The notes: generated from the sequence alone by a model not told the origin. A stretch of 64,000 nt of DNA from Nitrososphaerota archaeon (GCA_028867755.1 JAGWFT010000001.1:536727-600726), one strand, 5' to 3'; counted from the stretch's first letter, positions 16,737 through 25,993 are shown. A program made the numbers and translations.

Positions 16737-17965
16737 TTTAGGTGAAGTTTTTCTTTTACCTCTGTAATAATCAAAGCATTTGCCTCTCTAAAGGAAATAT
16801 CTAAAGATACTGCAACTGATTTTACATCGTCAGCCTCTACTTTGAAATGTTTTGTTACGTCGTCATTCTTTATTATTTTGCACCGTACTGTGAAATTCCT
16901 TTCCAACACTGTAATTGGCACTGAAACAATAATTCTAGGAACTATATACCGACTTGAAGTTCTTACTCTCACTCCAAGTGTACCGGTTTCAGAGGTAATA
17001 GAATTTATCATTTCATTCAGATTTGACGAGTCACATATGACAGAAACAAGATTAGTCGGTCTACTTTTTTTTGTAATTGATGGAGTGACTGTAACGTCTT
17101 TTGCTCCCATAGAAATCAACTTGTCAATCATTTGACCTATTACTTCGCCTGAAACGTCATCAACATTAGTTTCAATGACCTGAACTATGTCTTGTTCAAA
17201 TTGATGCGTTGTTTCTCCTCTGACAATTTTCAAAATATTTGGAAATCCCTCAAAATCCTTATTGCCTGCCCCATACCCAATTGATCTGACTTTCATAGAA
17301 GGATAAAATTCAGAACATTTGTTTGCAAGATTGACTAGAAGGCTTGCTCCGGTGGGAGTCGTAAGCTCTTCTTTTGCCCCACCGCCCTTGATTATGATAT
17401 CAGAATTGCGGAATATCTCTAGGATTGCACTTGCAGGATTTGATGTAATTCCATGTGAGAAGCTTAGAGTTCCGCCACCAACTGGGATGGGGGTAGAGAT
17501 AATGTCTTCGAAAAAAAGTTTCAAATCATCAAGAGCTATTGCAGAACCAATAATGTCTACAACGGTATCTATGCTTGATGTTTCATGAAAGTGAACTGAT
17601 TCTATTGGTTCTCCATGAATTTTTGACTCTGCTTTGATTAAAGATTTTATGCTTTCCTTTGCAAAGACTTTGGCTTTTTCAGATAATCCTATTTTATCAG
17701 ATAATCGTAATATACAGTCTTGAATCTCAACCCCTTTTCTTTCATTATGTTCTTCTTTTATATCTAAAACTAATCTAGTTGCCTCAGTTCCATGCTTTAC
17801 AGTCTTTTCAAAATCAATATTTTGAATCTTGGAATCCTTGAGATAGTCTTCAGACATTTTGACACCTTCTATTATTTTGGATTTATTAGCTCCAATGTTT
17901 ACAAGAGCAGAAAGTAACATGTCTCCAGAGATCCCTGCTACCTGTGCATCAATTACAAGAGTCAT
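16733..17965 (-). CDS. larC: LarC, nickel insertase for the nickel-pincer cofactor
   Basis: CTP-dependent cyclometallase that inserts nickel into the pincer precursor, 410 aa, encoded as one uninterrupted frame. Motifs are the N-terminal AGISGDMLLSALVNIGA, VHFHETSSIDTVVDIIGSA (about residues 123-141), LSFSHGITSNPASAILEIF and ELTTPTGASLLVNLA. The C-terminal part (VIETNVDDVSGEVIGQMID) is the metal- and nucleotide-binding domain. It is the first gene of the minus-strand lar operon; the 126-nt gap to mdh holds divergent promoters. Confidence 0.94.
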   Translation of the reverse strand: MTLVIDAQVAGISGDMLLSALVNIGANKSKIIEGVKMSEDYLKDSKIQNIDFEKTVKHGTEATRLVLDIKEEHNERKGVEIQDCILRLSDKIGLSEKAKVFAKESIKSLIKAESKIHGEPIESVHFHETSSIDTVVDIIGSAIALDDLKLFFEDIISTPIPVGGGTLSFSHGITSNPASAILEIFRNSDIIIKGGGAKEELTTPTGASLLVNLANKCSEFYPSMKVRSIGYGAGNKDFEGFPNILKIVRGETTHQFEQDIVQVIETNVDDVSGEVIGQMIDKLISMGAKDVTVTPSITKKSRPTNLVSVICDSSNLNEMINSITSETGTLGVRVRTSSRYIVPRIIVSVPITVLERNFTVRCKIIKNDDVTKHFKVEADDVKSVAVSLDISFREANALIITEVKEKLHLK

Positions 17966-18060
17966 AATTTTGTAAACAACCTAGAATGCATATAAATTGT
18001 AATTCTGTAGAAAGACGTTCTAACTGTAATGTATGCTGATTTACTGCAGAAAATAGTGAA

Positions 18061-18070
18061 GTTTAATTAG
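18061..18070 (+). promoter_or_regulatory. TATA-like box for mdh
   Basis: The sequence gtttaattag is centred about 27 nt before the ATG at 18092, giving a leaderless start. Confidence 0.45.
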
Positions 18071-18091
18071 TGATTAATTCGACGCCTGAAT

Positions 18092-19006
18092 ATGATTACA
18101 ATTGTTGGTTCTGGAAAGGTAGGAGGAGCTGCTGCACTTTTTACCGCCCTAAGAAAAGTGACCGATGAAATTCTCTTGCTAGATGTTGTACAGGGTCTTC
18201 CGCAAGGAGAAGCGATGGATCTTAATCATATGTTATCTGAAAAAGGAATAGATGTAAACGTTAGAGGCTCAAACGATTATTCTGAGATGAAAGGATCAGA
18301 CATTGTGGTTGTTGTAGCTGGATCAGGACGAAAACCAGGTATGACAAGAATGGATTTATTGAAAATTAATGCATCAATTGTAAAAGGTGTAGTAGAAAAC
18401 ATCAAGAAATTTGCAAAAGATTCAATGATAATTCCCGTAACAAATCCTCTAGATCCTATGGCATATCTTACATACAAAATTTCAGCATTTCAAAAAAGTA
18501 GAGTGTTTGGTATGGGTAATATGCTTGATTTATCTAGATTTATTCAATTTATTCATGAGGCAACAGGTTATTCTCGTAACTCAACCCGTGGTCTGGTCAT
18601 AGGAGAACACGGCGAAAATATGTTACCTCTACCAAGATATTCTACAATATCAGGCGTTCCTCTTACTTCGTTATTGCCAAAACAAAAAACAGATGAGATT
18701 GTGCAAAACACACGACAAGTTGCAGCCAAAGTGATTGAACTTAAGGGTGCAACAGTCCATGCCCCAGGAAATGCAATTTCTGCCATTATTGAAGCCATAA
18801 TACGAGACACACGACAAGTTATACCTGTAGCCACCTATCTTGATGGAGAATATGGTTATTCTGATGTCTCAATTGGTGTGCCAGCAGTAATAGGTAAAAA
18901 TGGCGTAGAAAAAATTGTAGAATTAGATCTAGATTCAAATGAAAAAGAGTGGTTCAAGAAAGGCATAGAAAGTGTCAAGACTGCAATTTCAAGCCTTGAG
19001 CTCTGA
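18092..19006 (+). CDS. mdh: Malate dehydrogenase (LDH/MDH family)
   Basis: NAD(P)-dependent oxidation of malate to oxaloacetate, 304 aa. The Rossmann motif is [12 protein letters not shown] (residues 2-13). The substrate loop [13 protein letters not shown] carries Arg where lactate dehydrogenases have Gln, favouring malate. [11 protein letters not shown] and the catalytic His in [12 protein letters not shown] are present. The gene sits between larC and larB, so a link with 2-hydroxyacid chemistry is possible, but ordinary central carbon use explains it. Confidence 0.92.
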   Translation: MITIVGSGKVGGAAALFTALRKVTDEILLLDVVQGLPQGEAMDLNHMLSEKGIDVNVRGSNDYSEMKGSDIVVVVAGSGRKPGMTRMDLLKINASIVKGVVENIKKFAKDSMIIPVTNPLDPMAYLTYKISAFQKSRVFGMGNMLDLSRFIQFIHEATGYSRNSTRGLVIGEHGENMLPLPRYSTISGVPLTSLLPKQKTDEIVQNTRQVAAKVIELKGATVHAPGNAISAIIEAIIRDTRQVIPVATYLDGEYGYSDVSIGVPAVIGKNGVEKIVELDLDSNEKEWFKKGIESVKTAISSLEL

Positions 19007-19039
19007 TTACATTTTTTAAACTCGTAACAGTTAGTATTA

Positions 19040-19822
19040 TTGTTGGAATTACTGGAAATACTGAGATCACTTGAATTGGGAAAGATTAATGCCATCAAGG
19101 CAAAAAAACTACTTGCTATATACTCTATAGAAAAAATAGAAGATTTTGCCAAATTTGATGTGGGAAGGAAAATGCGTAGAGGTGTGCCGGAGGTAGTATT
19201 TGCTGAAAAAAAACAACTAGAAGATTTAAAAAAAATCATCCTTACTGCTATGTCTAGATCAGACTGTGTTCTAGTATCCAGAATTAACAAAGATCATTAT
19301 AAGACAATATCTTCTTTTTCTAAGAAGCATAAATTCAAGACCAAAGTGGGAAGAAATACTACCTCGATTTTGTTCTTTAAGAAACTATTATCATCAGGTG
19401 GTAAAGTAGGCGTATTGACCGCTGGTACGTCTGATATTGGTGTTGCAGAAGAAGCTAGATTGATGTGCGAAGCAATGGGTTGCACATGCATTACAAGCTA
19501 CGATGTCGGTATAGCAGGCTTGCATAGAGTTTTTCCAATAATTAAGAAAATGATACGTGAAGAGGTAGATGCAATTATTGTAGTAGCAGGAATGGAGGGT
19601 GCACTTGCATCTGTGGTTTCATCCCTAGTGGATATACCAGTTGTGGGTGTTCCCGCATCGATAGGATATGGGTATGGTGCCAAAGGTGTTGCAGCACTTG
19701 CATCGATGTTACAAAGTTGTACTCTGGGGCTTTCTGTTGTAAATATAGATAACGGCATAGGTGCTGGAGCTTTTGCAGCAAATATAGCAAACAGAGTTGT
19801 GATGAAACGATCTAAGTCTTAA
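19040..19822 (+). CDS. larB: LarB, carboxylase/hydrolase for the nickel-pincer cofactor
   Basis: Acts first in nickel-pincer cofactor synthesis: it carboxylates nicotinic acid adenine dinucleotide and removes AMP. 260 aa. The C-terminal two thirds is PurE-like: GVLTAGTSDIGVAEEA (about 121-136), TSYDVGIAGLHRVFP, VVAGMEGALASVVSSL and VGVPASIGYGYGAKG. The N-terminal helical part includes DVGRKMRRGVPEVVFAE, a LarB hallmark. The start is TTG at 19040, about 24 nt after the TATA-like tttttaaac. The 3' end overlaps the convergent transporter gene by 11 nt. Confidence 0.92.
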   Translation: MLELLEILRSLELGKINAIKAKKLLAIYSIEKIEDFAKFDVGRKMRRGVPEVVFAEKKQLEDLKKIILTAMSRSDCVLVSRINKDHYKTISSFSKKHKFKTKVGRNTTSILFFKKLLSSGGKVGVLTAGTSDIGVAEEARLMCEAMGCTCITSYDVGIAGLHRVFPIIKKMIREEVDAIIVVAGMEGALASVVSSLVDIPVVGVPASIGYGYGAKGVAALASMLQSCTLGLSVVNIDNGIGAGAFAANIANRVVMKRSKS

Positions 19823-20531
19823 TTATTCCAATATGACCCAGCTCTGAACCAATTCCATATCCAATTAATGCGATTCCTGTTCCAAGACCTGCCATCTCCA
19901 ATCCACCCCACACTATGTTTAGACCTGCCATTTTGGATTTTATTGCTCCAATAATAAATGATGCAGACAAGCTAACCCCAACAGCTATTAGAAGTGGTTG
20001 ATATCCACTTAAAAAGAAATACGGAATAATTGGTAAGATACCTCCAACCAAAAATGCACCAAACATGCGAAATGCACTCTTCAATGGGCTCCCTACTATT
20101 TCTAGATTCAACTTTAATTCTTCTGTAAGCATTGTATCCAGCCAAATTTTTTTATCAGAAGTAATTTTTTTTACTATGTTTTCAAGTTCGGTTCCGGTAA
20201 ATCCCTTTTCTTTGTAGATGTTCTCTATCTCATGCCTCTCAGCATCTGGGACATTTTCCATTTCCCATTTCTCTCGTTCAATCTCAGATTGTAAGATTTG
20301 TCTTTGTGATCTTACTGCTAGATAGTTCTGAACTGCCATTGCTTTTGCACCAGTAAACATTGCTACTATTGCAGCTAAGATGATTATGCTTGAGGCTTGA
20401 TCAGCCCCACCAACACCAGCTACCAATCCTAATGAAGTGTTTATTCCATCTCCAAAACCAAATACAAAGTCTCTTATTGAGCTAGTCTCCTTTTGGTGTC
20501 TTTCAATATGTCTTGGTTCTGATATGCCCAT
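19812..20531 (-). CDS. VIT1/CCC1-family metal transporter
   Basis: Membrane transporter of the vacuolar iron transporter family (Fe2+/Mn2+), 239 aa. The family start RDFVFGFGDGINTSLGLVAGV covers the first helix. About five membrane helices are visible: residues 20-40, 46-66, 155-172, 178-198 and 207-228. The loop at about 70-150 is hydrophilic and rich in Glu (ESEIEREKWEMENVPDAERHE-like), the expected cytoplasmic metal-binding domain. Its position beside nickel-cofactor genes is suggestive, but nickel specificity cannot be claimed. Confidence 0.88.
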   Translation of the reverse strand: MGISEPRHIERHQKETSSIRDFVFGFGDGINTSLGLVAGVGGADQASSIIILAAIVAMFTGAKAMAVQNYLAVRSQRQILQSEIEREKWEMENVPDAERHEIENIYKEKGFTGTELENIVKKITSDKKIWLDTMLTEELKLNLEIVGSPLKSAFRMFGAFLVGGILPIIPYFFLSGYQPLLIAVGVSLSASFIIGAIKSKMAGLNIVWGGLEMAGLGTGIALIGYGIGSELGHIGIIKT

Positions 20532-20607
20532 ATGACATTAGATTGTACAATACCATCTTATATGTCCAAAGCAAAAATTTTTCAAAATAAGACTATAAGG
20601 TAAACGA

Positions 20608-20615
20608 TTTATATC
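20608..20615 (+). promoter_or_regulatory. TATA box for the radical SAM gene
   Basis: The sequence tttatatc is centred about 27 nt before the ATG at 20639. A purine-rich aagggag lies directly before the ATG. Confidence 0.55.
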
Positions 20616-20638
20616 GTAGTAAAAAAGACTAAGGGAGA

Positions 20639-22204
20639 ATGGCAGGCAAGAGAATAGTTCTTACCGCAGATCGTAGCTTGATGACTAATTATCGTGGTAA
20701 TTTTCTCTATGGATTTATTGCATGTGGACCTTACGAGGTTGTACCAGAGTGGGTTTTTGATAAAGTGTTTTGTCCTCCTGTAGAAACTGATGTGGTAACT
20801 GGCGAGGCAAAAGTTGCTCAGGTTGGATTGCGCAGAGTGGAAGCTGCACTATTACAAGGTTACAAACGTGATGAAGTATTCATTGCAAATCCAGATTACC
20901 TAGAAAAATGTATAGGACCAGATACCAAAGTTGTAGGGATAAATGTAATGGACCCGTTAGGAATGGCTCCTGTTACTACTACCATGTCTCCTGAAAAGTT
21001 ATCGTATGTTGCAATGAAATTCAAAAGAATGTGTGCTAAGATTATTCAGCTCAAGAAAAAATATGATTTTCATGTAGCAGTTGGTGGGAACGGTGCTTGG
21101 GAACTTGCAAAAACTGAAAGAATGAAAATTCACGGACTAGATACTGTAGTTGTAGGAGAAGCTGATGAACTTGCATTAGATCTATTTCATGATCTAGAAA
21201 AGGGCGATGCTCCAGAACTGATGCATTGCTTTGTAAAAAATATTCAGAATATACCTATGATTGAAGGTCCTACTGTTAACTCGCTCATTGAAGCCATGAG
21301 GGGATGTGGAAGAGGCTGTGACTTTTGTGATGTAAACAAAAGATCAAAGAAAGATCTTCCACTTGAAAGACTACAAAAAGAAGCAAAAATAAATCTAGAT
21401 TATGGATTTGATTCAATTTGGTTGCACTCTGATGAAATGTTACTTTATGGTTGTGATAACCGCGAGTTTAGGCCAAACTATGATGCTATAACTGAATTAT
21501 GGAAAGGACTCAAATCGCTAGGAGCTAGATTTGTAGGAACCACTCACATGACATTTTCTGCTGTATGTGCCGATCCGAAATTATTTCATGATATTTCAGA
21601 AATTAATGGAATGAGTAATGAAAAATGGCTGGCAACAAATCTTGGCATCGAGACGGTAGCACCAAGGATGGTAAAAAAACATCTTGGAGTCAAAACAAAA
21701 CCATTTTCTACCGATGAATGGGGATGGGTTGTCAGAGAAGGTGCAAAGATAATGAATCAAAATCATTGGTTCCCGGCAGCAACTCTTATCATAGGATGGC
21801 CTGATGAAACACCAGATGAGACGCAATATACTATAGACCTGATTGAAGACTTCAAACACACAAACATGAGAGGCATTGTTGCACCGTTACTTTATCAAGA
21901 TTTTAACGAAAAGAATTCAATGCACTTTGGTAATCTCAATGAAGCACAATTTACATTATTCTGGAAATGCTGGGAACATAACTTAAGAGTGATCAATGAT
22001 ATCATTCCTATAATTCTTAGAAACAAGACGTATGGTACTTTGATGAAGCCTGTGATGTATAGCATGATTAAAGCTGGTACTTGGGCAATAATGCGGTATC
22101 TGAGAGGTCTATGTAAGGAGTTATTCAATGGAAAGCTTCCTGATGACATAATGGAAAAGTATGCCAGAAGCAGATCAGTTAATGCTCCTGCTTATACTAG
22201 GTAG
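20639..22204 (+). CDS. B12-binding-like radical SAM protein
   Basis: Radical SAM enzyme, 521 aa. Residues of about 1-200 form a cobalamin-binding-like Rossmann region (VVGINVMDPLGMAPVTTT, HVAVGGNGAWELAK, DTVVVGEADELALDLF). The CxxxCxxC cluster motif EAMRGCGRGCDFCDVNKR is at about 217-234, followed by the TIM-barrel (SIWLHSDEMLLYG, ATNLGIETVAPRMVKKHLG, LIIGWPDETPDET). The substrate is not identified. Archaeal members with this layout include the GDGT ring synthases (GrsA/B) for tetraether lipids, which thaumarchaea need; that role is only a candidate. Confidence 0.85.
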   Translation: MAGKRIVLTADRSLMTNYRGNFLYGFIACGPYEVVPEWVFDKVFCPPVETDVVTGEAKVAQVGLRRVEAALLQGYKRDEVFIANPDYLEKCIGPDTKVVGINVMDPLGMAPVTTTMSPEKLSYVAMKFKRMCAKIIQLKKKYDFHVAVGGNGAWELAKTERMKIHGLDTVVVGEADELALDLFHDLEKGDAPELMHCFVKNIQNIPMIEGPTVNSLIEAMRGCGRGCDFCDVNKRSKKDLPLERLQKEAKINLDYGFDSIWLHSDEMLLYGCDNREFRPNYDAITELWKGLKSLGARFVGTTHMTFSAVCADPKLFHDISEINGMSNEKWLATNLGIETVAPRMVKKHLGVKTKPFSTDEWGWVVREGAKIMNQNHWFPAATLIIGWPDETPDETQYTIDLIEDFKHTNMRGIVAPLLYQDFNEKNSMHFGNLNEAQFTLFWKCWEHNLRVINDIIPIILRNKTYGTLMKPVMYSMIKAGTWAIMRYLRGLCKELFNGKLPDDIMEKYARSRSVNAPAYTR

Positions 22205-22547
22205 ATTTTTCTAATTCTTTGATTGCTGCATCTGCAATAGTATTTCTTTTTGGGGTTAGAACGACAAAATAATTCTTATCTGCTCGTTCTGCTACATCAA
22301 CTGCTCTATATTTTTTCAGGTTCATGTCAAATTCCAACATTTTTCCTTCAATCTTGCCTTTTGTGTATATTATAAGATACGAATTGCCAGTTGTGGGGCT
22401 AAGAGGGATCATTGAAAATATGTATCCTTTGTAGGAGTTTATTGGCAGCATATTCTTCATTGGTGGTGCCATGGTTGACATGTATACAAATATGTCTTCT
22501 GGAGAATCAAATTCTTCAAACTCAAAATTCACGATCTGTTCTTTCAT
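22197..22547 (-). CDS. Hypothetical protein, 116 aa
   Basis: Not recognised. A soluble acidic alpha/beta protein with a Phe/Glu-rich N-terminus (VNFEFEEFDSPEDIFVYM) and a strand-rich middle (GYIFSMIPLSPTTGNSYLIIY). It has no signal, membrane segment or metal motif. Its 3' end overlaps the radical SAM gene by 8 nt, on the opposite strand. Good start context and normal composition suggest a real gene. Confidence 0.65.
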   Translation of the reverse strand: MKEQIVNFEFEEFDSPEDIFVYMSTMAPPMKNMLPINSYKGYIFSMIPLSPTTGNSYLIIYTKGKIEGKMLEFDMNLKKYRAVDVAERADKNYFVVLTPKRNTIADAAIKELEKST

Positions 22548-22754
22548 TTGGTTGTATAATAATCTAAGTGTGGCTTTAGCATAATTGTGAATCTATCATA
22601 GAAATCATAAATCTAATAAAAAAGAAAATGTAAACATCTCATAATGCATATCATGTGTTGTTAGTTTGTAATTGAATACGTATAGTTCATTCTAATATTG
22701 TGAATGAAAAATTAGTTTACTAGATGTTGATAAAAGAAAATTTGACTTCCAGTT
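22548..22754. other. Intergenic region between the hypothetical gene and the PEFG array
   Basis: A 207-nt AT-rich gap. It holds the promoter side of the 22197-22547 gene (tataataatc near 22555) and the 3' flank of the first PEFG gene. From 22727 on it is part of a 134-bp repeat shared with the next PEFG gene. No small gene or RNA fold is evident. Confidence 0.6.
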
Positions 22755-22860
22755 CTAGTATTTTGGCATAAATCTTAGTCCAGTCTTTGCAGATACTGCA
22801 ATTATTGATATGATTGCAATTGCAAGTACTAGAGCTGCGATCGGGCCAAACTCTGGAACT
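22727..22860 (-). repeat. PEFG array repeat, copy A (extended 134-bp form)
   Basis: Identical base for base to 24116-24249. It covers 28 nt of 3' flank, the stop codon and the last codons of the PEFG gene. The 109-bp core 22752-22860 is also identical in copies C and D. Confidence 0.95.
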
Positions 22861-24077
22861 GCAATTGTACCTACTATGTCTATAGTTGTATCTCCCTTGT
22901 GGAAGGGTATACCAAGTGTTCTACTGTTGATATTTTTTACTTCTGTGAATTGTACGTTATGTCCTCCGTCTTGTACTGTAAATGCTTGATCTGGCATATC
23001 TGCTGGGTTGAATTGTTGAGAAGTTGTTTGGTTTGGTCCTGTAGGTGTTGGTGGCAATTGTTTGGAATCGATAAGAGCTCTTGGGAGAGTTATTGATAAT
23101 GAACCATCTGATGATGTGTTAATAGTAATAGCTAATGTGGAAGGTGGTGTGGATTGTGGTCCAAAGACTTGTATATTTTGAATTGCTCCGCCCTGAATTG
23201 TGTATGGTATGTTAAAGGTTCCTATAGGGGTCTGTAATGCAAAAGTACCGTTCACTGATTTGTTAATAGTTGATGTTCCGTCTCCACCGCTATAATAGAA
23301 AGTTGCAGTAGTATTTGTGGCTGGACCATACTGTGCAATTATTGTGTAATTTCCTGCCTTTGTCCATAGTGGACCTGTTGCAAGGACTTTAGTAGAAAAA
23401 TCACCATTGTTACTTGGGATAAGTTGTGCTATTGAAACCAGGTTTTTTAATGAGTTCATAACTCTGACGGTAACTGCAGTTTGATTTGATACGTTTTTGA
23501 CTGCGCCATTGATAACTATTGTGTCGCCTTGGTTATAAGTTGGTGAACTAGTTTGTATTGAAAGAGGTGGAATGCTTGTTGCTACGGAACTACCGTTATA
23601 TTTTTGCAACAGATACTGGTATGCGTTCATGGTACCACTATTTGGATTTGATATTGTAGCATTAAGTGCGTTAGCTCCGATACCTCCTGAAACAGATACT
23701 TGAAATGTTTTAGTATCGTCTTGCCCATCCTTAAAATCCAACTCCACAGAACCAGTATAGTTTCCGGCACTTTGATATGTGTGACTAGTGGTGTTGCTAA
23801 TATTAGTAACTGCTGTGCCATCCCCAAAATTCCAAATTATTTGTTTCACACTACTACTGGTTGTATATGTAACACTAATAGTCTCCAACAATGGGGCTGT
23901 ACCAGAAGGCGGTTGTAAATTAACATTTGTGATAGAATCTGCAAATTTGGGGCAATCTCCGTTGGGACAATTTGCGTTGACTGCTTCAGCTTGTGTAGGA
24001 ATTAAGACTAGTACCGAGAATCCAAAAATTGCTATAATTGCGACTAGTGTTGCACAAAAGGCGCTTGATGTTCTCAT
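22755..24077 (-). CDS. PEFG-CTERM surface protein A with PKD domain
   Basis: Exported protein, 440 aa. The signal peptide covers residues 1-32 (ends IPTQAEA). A PKD domain is at about 57-130, with IIWNFGDGTAVTNI and SHTYQSAGNYTGSVEL. An Ig/macroglobulin-like domain begins near 165 (SSPTYNQGDTIVINGAVKN), followed by a second beta domain. The C-terminus is VPEFGPIAALVLAIAIIS with a membrane helix and basic tail, the thaumarchaeal PEFG-CTERM sorting signal. The protein is presumably processed by an archaeosortase and anchored at the surface. First of four paralogues. Confidence 0.88.
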   Translation of the reverse strand: MRTSSAFCATLVAIIAIFGFSVLVLIPTQAEAVNANCPNGDCPKFADSITNVNLQPPSGTAPLLETISVTYTTSSSVKQIIWNFGDGTAVTNISNTTSHTYQSAGNYTGSVELDFKDGQDDTKTFQVSVSGGIGANALNATISNPNSGTMNAYQYLLQKYNGSSVATSIPPLSIQTSSPTYNQGDTIVINGAVKNVSNQTAVTVRVMNSLKNLVSIAQLIPSNNGDFSTKVLATGPLWTKAGNYTIIAQYGPATNTTATFYYSGGDGTSTINKSVNGTFALQTPIGTFNIPYTIQGGAIQNIQVFGPQSTPPSTLAITINTSSDGSLSITLPRALIDSKQLPPTPTGPNQTTSQQFNPADMPDQAFTVQDGGHNVQFTEVKNINSRTLGIPFHKGDTTIDIVGTIAVPEFGPIAALVLAIAIISIIAVSAKTGLRFMPKY

Positions 24078-24115
24078 TTGCTAGCCAATACTCAAGGATC
24101 ATGAGTATTTATGTA

Positions 24116-24249
24116 TTGATAAAAGAAAATTTGACTTCCAGTTCTAGTATTTTGGCATAAATCTTAGTCCAGTCTTTGCAGATACTGCAATTATTGATAT
24201 GATTGCAATTGCAAGTACTAGAGCTGCGATCGGGCCAAACTCTGGAACT
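24116..24249 (-). repeat. PEFG array repeat, copy B (extended 134-bp form)
   Basis: Identical to 22727-22860. The core 24141-24249 is shared with all four genes; identity to copy C continues past the core (ctatttgtgtacctatgatc). Confidence 0.95.
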
Positions 24250-24995
24250 ATTTGTGTACCTATGATCTCTATGTCTTGGTCTCCTTGTAAGAATGGTATT
24301 GTTAAAGTTCTATAGTCTGTATTTGCTGATTCACTTTGTGACTTGACCTCTGCTCCATCTATCAAGATTATAAATGAATCATCTTGACCTGAGTTAGTTT
24401 TTGCATCAATTAATGTCCTTGGCATCTGAAGTGTGATAGAACCATCGCTCGTTGAGTTGATAGAAACAATAAGTGATATGCTTTGTGAATCTATTGTCAT
24501 GTCTTTTACATTTCCTCCTGTTATAGTATAATTGACGCTGAAGGTTTGTTGGCTGTTAGGATCTTTTACTTGGAAAACATTGCTTACAGGAGAAATCGAG
24601 CTTTGAAAGGTAAATCCTGTCTGAGCGGTTACACTAGATGGGCCATATTGGACTTTTACTGTATATGACCCATTTGATTTCCATAGCGGTCCAGAAGCTA
24701 AAAACGATTTTGTAAATTTCCCATCTGAAGAAATATCAATCTGGGCTACTTGAATCAAGTTTGTATTAGAATCTAGTATTTGTACAGTGAGGGGTGTTCC
24801 TGGTACAACCGCCTGCACTTGTCCAGAGATGACTATTGTATCTCCTATTAGGTAAGAACTCTTATCAGTACTAACTGTTATTGCAGGTGCAGTAGGAGTA
24901 AGGGTGGTAGTGGAAGTTGGTGATTGGGCAAACGCATGCAATGAAATGCCAAATGGCATGAATATGGCGATTACTAATAATGCTACTAAACGCAT
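24144..24995 (-). CDS. PEFG-CTERM surface protein B
   Basis: Exported protein, 283 aa. The signal peptide covers residues 1-24 (cleavage after HAFAQ), then a Ser/Thr/Pro linker, then an Ig/macroglobulin-like domain from about residue 40 (STDKSSYLIGDTIVISGQ). A second beta domain follows at about 140-245 (SVNYTITGGNVKDMTIDSQ, SDGSITLQMPRTLIDAK). The PEFG-CTERM signal forms the last 33 residues. The second domain matches those in proteins A and C (same PR-LIDAK type motif), so these are true paralogues. The ligand is unknown. Confidence 0.87.
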   Translation of the reverse strand: MRLVALLVIAIFMPFGISLHAFAQSPTSTTTLTPTAPAITVSTDKSSYLIGDTIVISGQVQAVVPGTPLTVQILDSNTNLIQVAQIDISSDGKFTKSFLASGPLWKSNGSYTVKVQYGPSSVTAQTGFTFQSSISPVSNVFQVKDPNSQQTFSVNYTITGGNVKDMTIDSQSISLIVSINSTSDGSITLQMPRTLIDAKTNSGQDDSFIILIDGAEVKSQSESANTDYRTLTIPFLQGDQDIEIIGTQIVPEFGPIAALVLAIAIISIIAVSAKTGLRFMPKY

Positions 24996-25042
24996 ACTCG
25001 ATTTGTCTTTATGTCGTATATTTCCTTTACTATGGTTTGGTA

Positions 25043-25172
25043 AAAAAATGAAAAAAGTAGAGTGTTCTAGTATTTTGGCATAAATCTTAGTCCAGTCTTT
25101 GCAGATACTGCAATTATTGATATGATTGCAATTGCAAGTACTAGAGCTGCGATCGGGCCAAACTCTGGAACT
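25043..25172 (-). repeat. PEFG array repeat, copy C (130-bp form shared with D)
   Basis: Identical to 26033-26162. It includes 3' flank (aaaaaatgaaaaaagtagag) and the 109-bp core 25064-25172. Confidence 0.95.
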
Positions 25173-25993
25173 ATTTGTGTACCTATGATCTCTATCTGCT
25201 CAGCTCCCATTCCAAATGGTATTGTCAAAGTTCTAATATTGGAACTTGGCATATCTGTGAAACTATCTTTTTCTTCACCATCTACTAGGACAAAGAAGCT
25301 GTCATCCTTGACACCAGCTTTTGCATCTAACACTGATCTTGGTATCTTAAGAGTTATCTGACCATCACTGGTTGCTTGTAAGTTTACAGTGAGAGTTTTA
25401 GATGAACTGCTCAGAGTTGCTCCCGTAGCTGTTCCTCCACTGATACTGTAATCAATACAATATAGTTCGTTATTTAGCGTAGCTGCGAGCTGATCTGATT
25501 GGCAACTTGTTGTTCCGCCACCACCGCCAATGCTAAACTGTGTTTGTGTTATGCGCATACCTTGTTGTATCCCATATTGAGCATAGATAGTGTATGTTCC
25601 ACCGCTTGTCCAAAGTGGACTTGCTGTATTAATTTTTGTTTGGAAGTTTCCACTACTGTCAACAGTTAACTGATCAACTTCTACAACATTACCTAATGAA
25701 TCTGAAACTCGTAATGTGACTGGCAGCCCAGGTATTATGTTTTGGGCATGTCCTGTGACAAGTATTGTTGATTGTCTATCATACGTTGTCTTGTCTGTTG
25801 TCAGACTAAGTGGTAATGTGACCGGTATTGTGATTGGCTGAACAGTTGTTGTACTGTTACCTGTCATCAAACCAGTAGTGTAATTTGCTTTTGGAGCACA
25901 ATCTGGTGGGCAGAATCCAAATGCAGGGCCAACACCTACAATGGCTGCTGTTGCAAGAATAGCGATCAACGCGTATTCTTTATGAGTACTCAT
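25067..25993 (-). CDS. PEFG-CTERM surface protein C
   Basis: Exported protein, 308 aa. The signal peptide is at residues 1-26 (MSTHKEYALIAILATAAIVG, ends PAFG), followed by FCPPDCAP with two Cys. An Ig/macroglobulin-like domain starts near 63 (TTDKTTYDRQSTILVTGH). A second domain of about 160-270 has SISGGTATGATLSSSSK and TLKIPRSVLDAKAG, as in protein B. The C-terminus is the PEFG-CTERM helix. The promoter region and first 34 codons are nearly identical to those of protein D, including the upstream DNA. Confidence 0.87.
   Translation of the reverse strand: MSTHKEYALIAILATAAIVGVGPAFGFCPPDCAPKANYTTGLMTGNSTTTVQPITIPVTLPLSLTTDKTTYDRQSTILVTGHAQNIIPGLPVTLRVSDSLGNVVEVDQLTVDSSGNFQTKINTASPLWTSGGTYTIYAQYGIQQGMRITQTQFSIGGGGGTTSCQSDQLAATLNNELYCIDYSISGGTATGATLSSSSKTLTVNLQATSDGQITLKIPRSVLDAKAGVKDDSFFVLVDGEEKDSFTDMPSSNIRTLTIPFGMGAEQIEIIGTQIVPEFGPIAALVLAIAIISIIAVSAKTGLRFMPKY

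Noticed and set aside
16733-17965. LarC checked for a programmed frameshift, as in some lactobacilli
   Set aside because: The frame is continuous over 410 codons with both halves of the family present, so no frameshift is needed.
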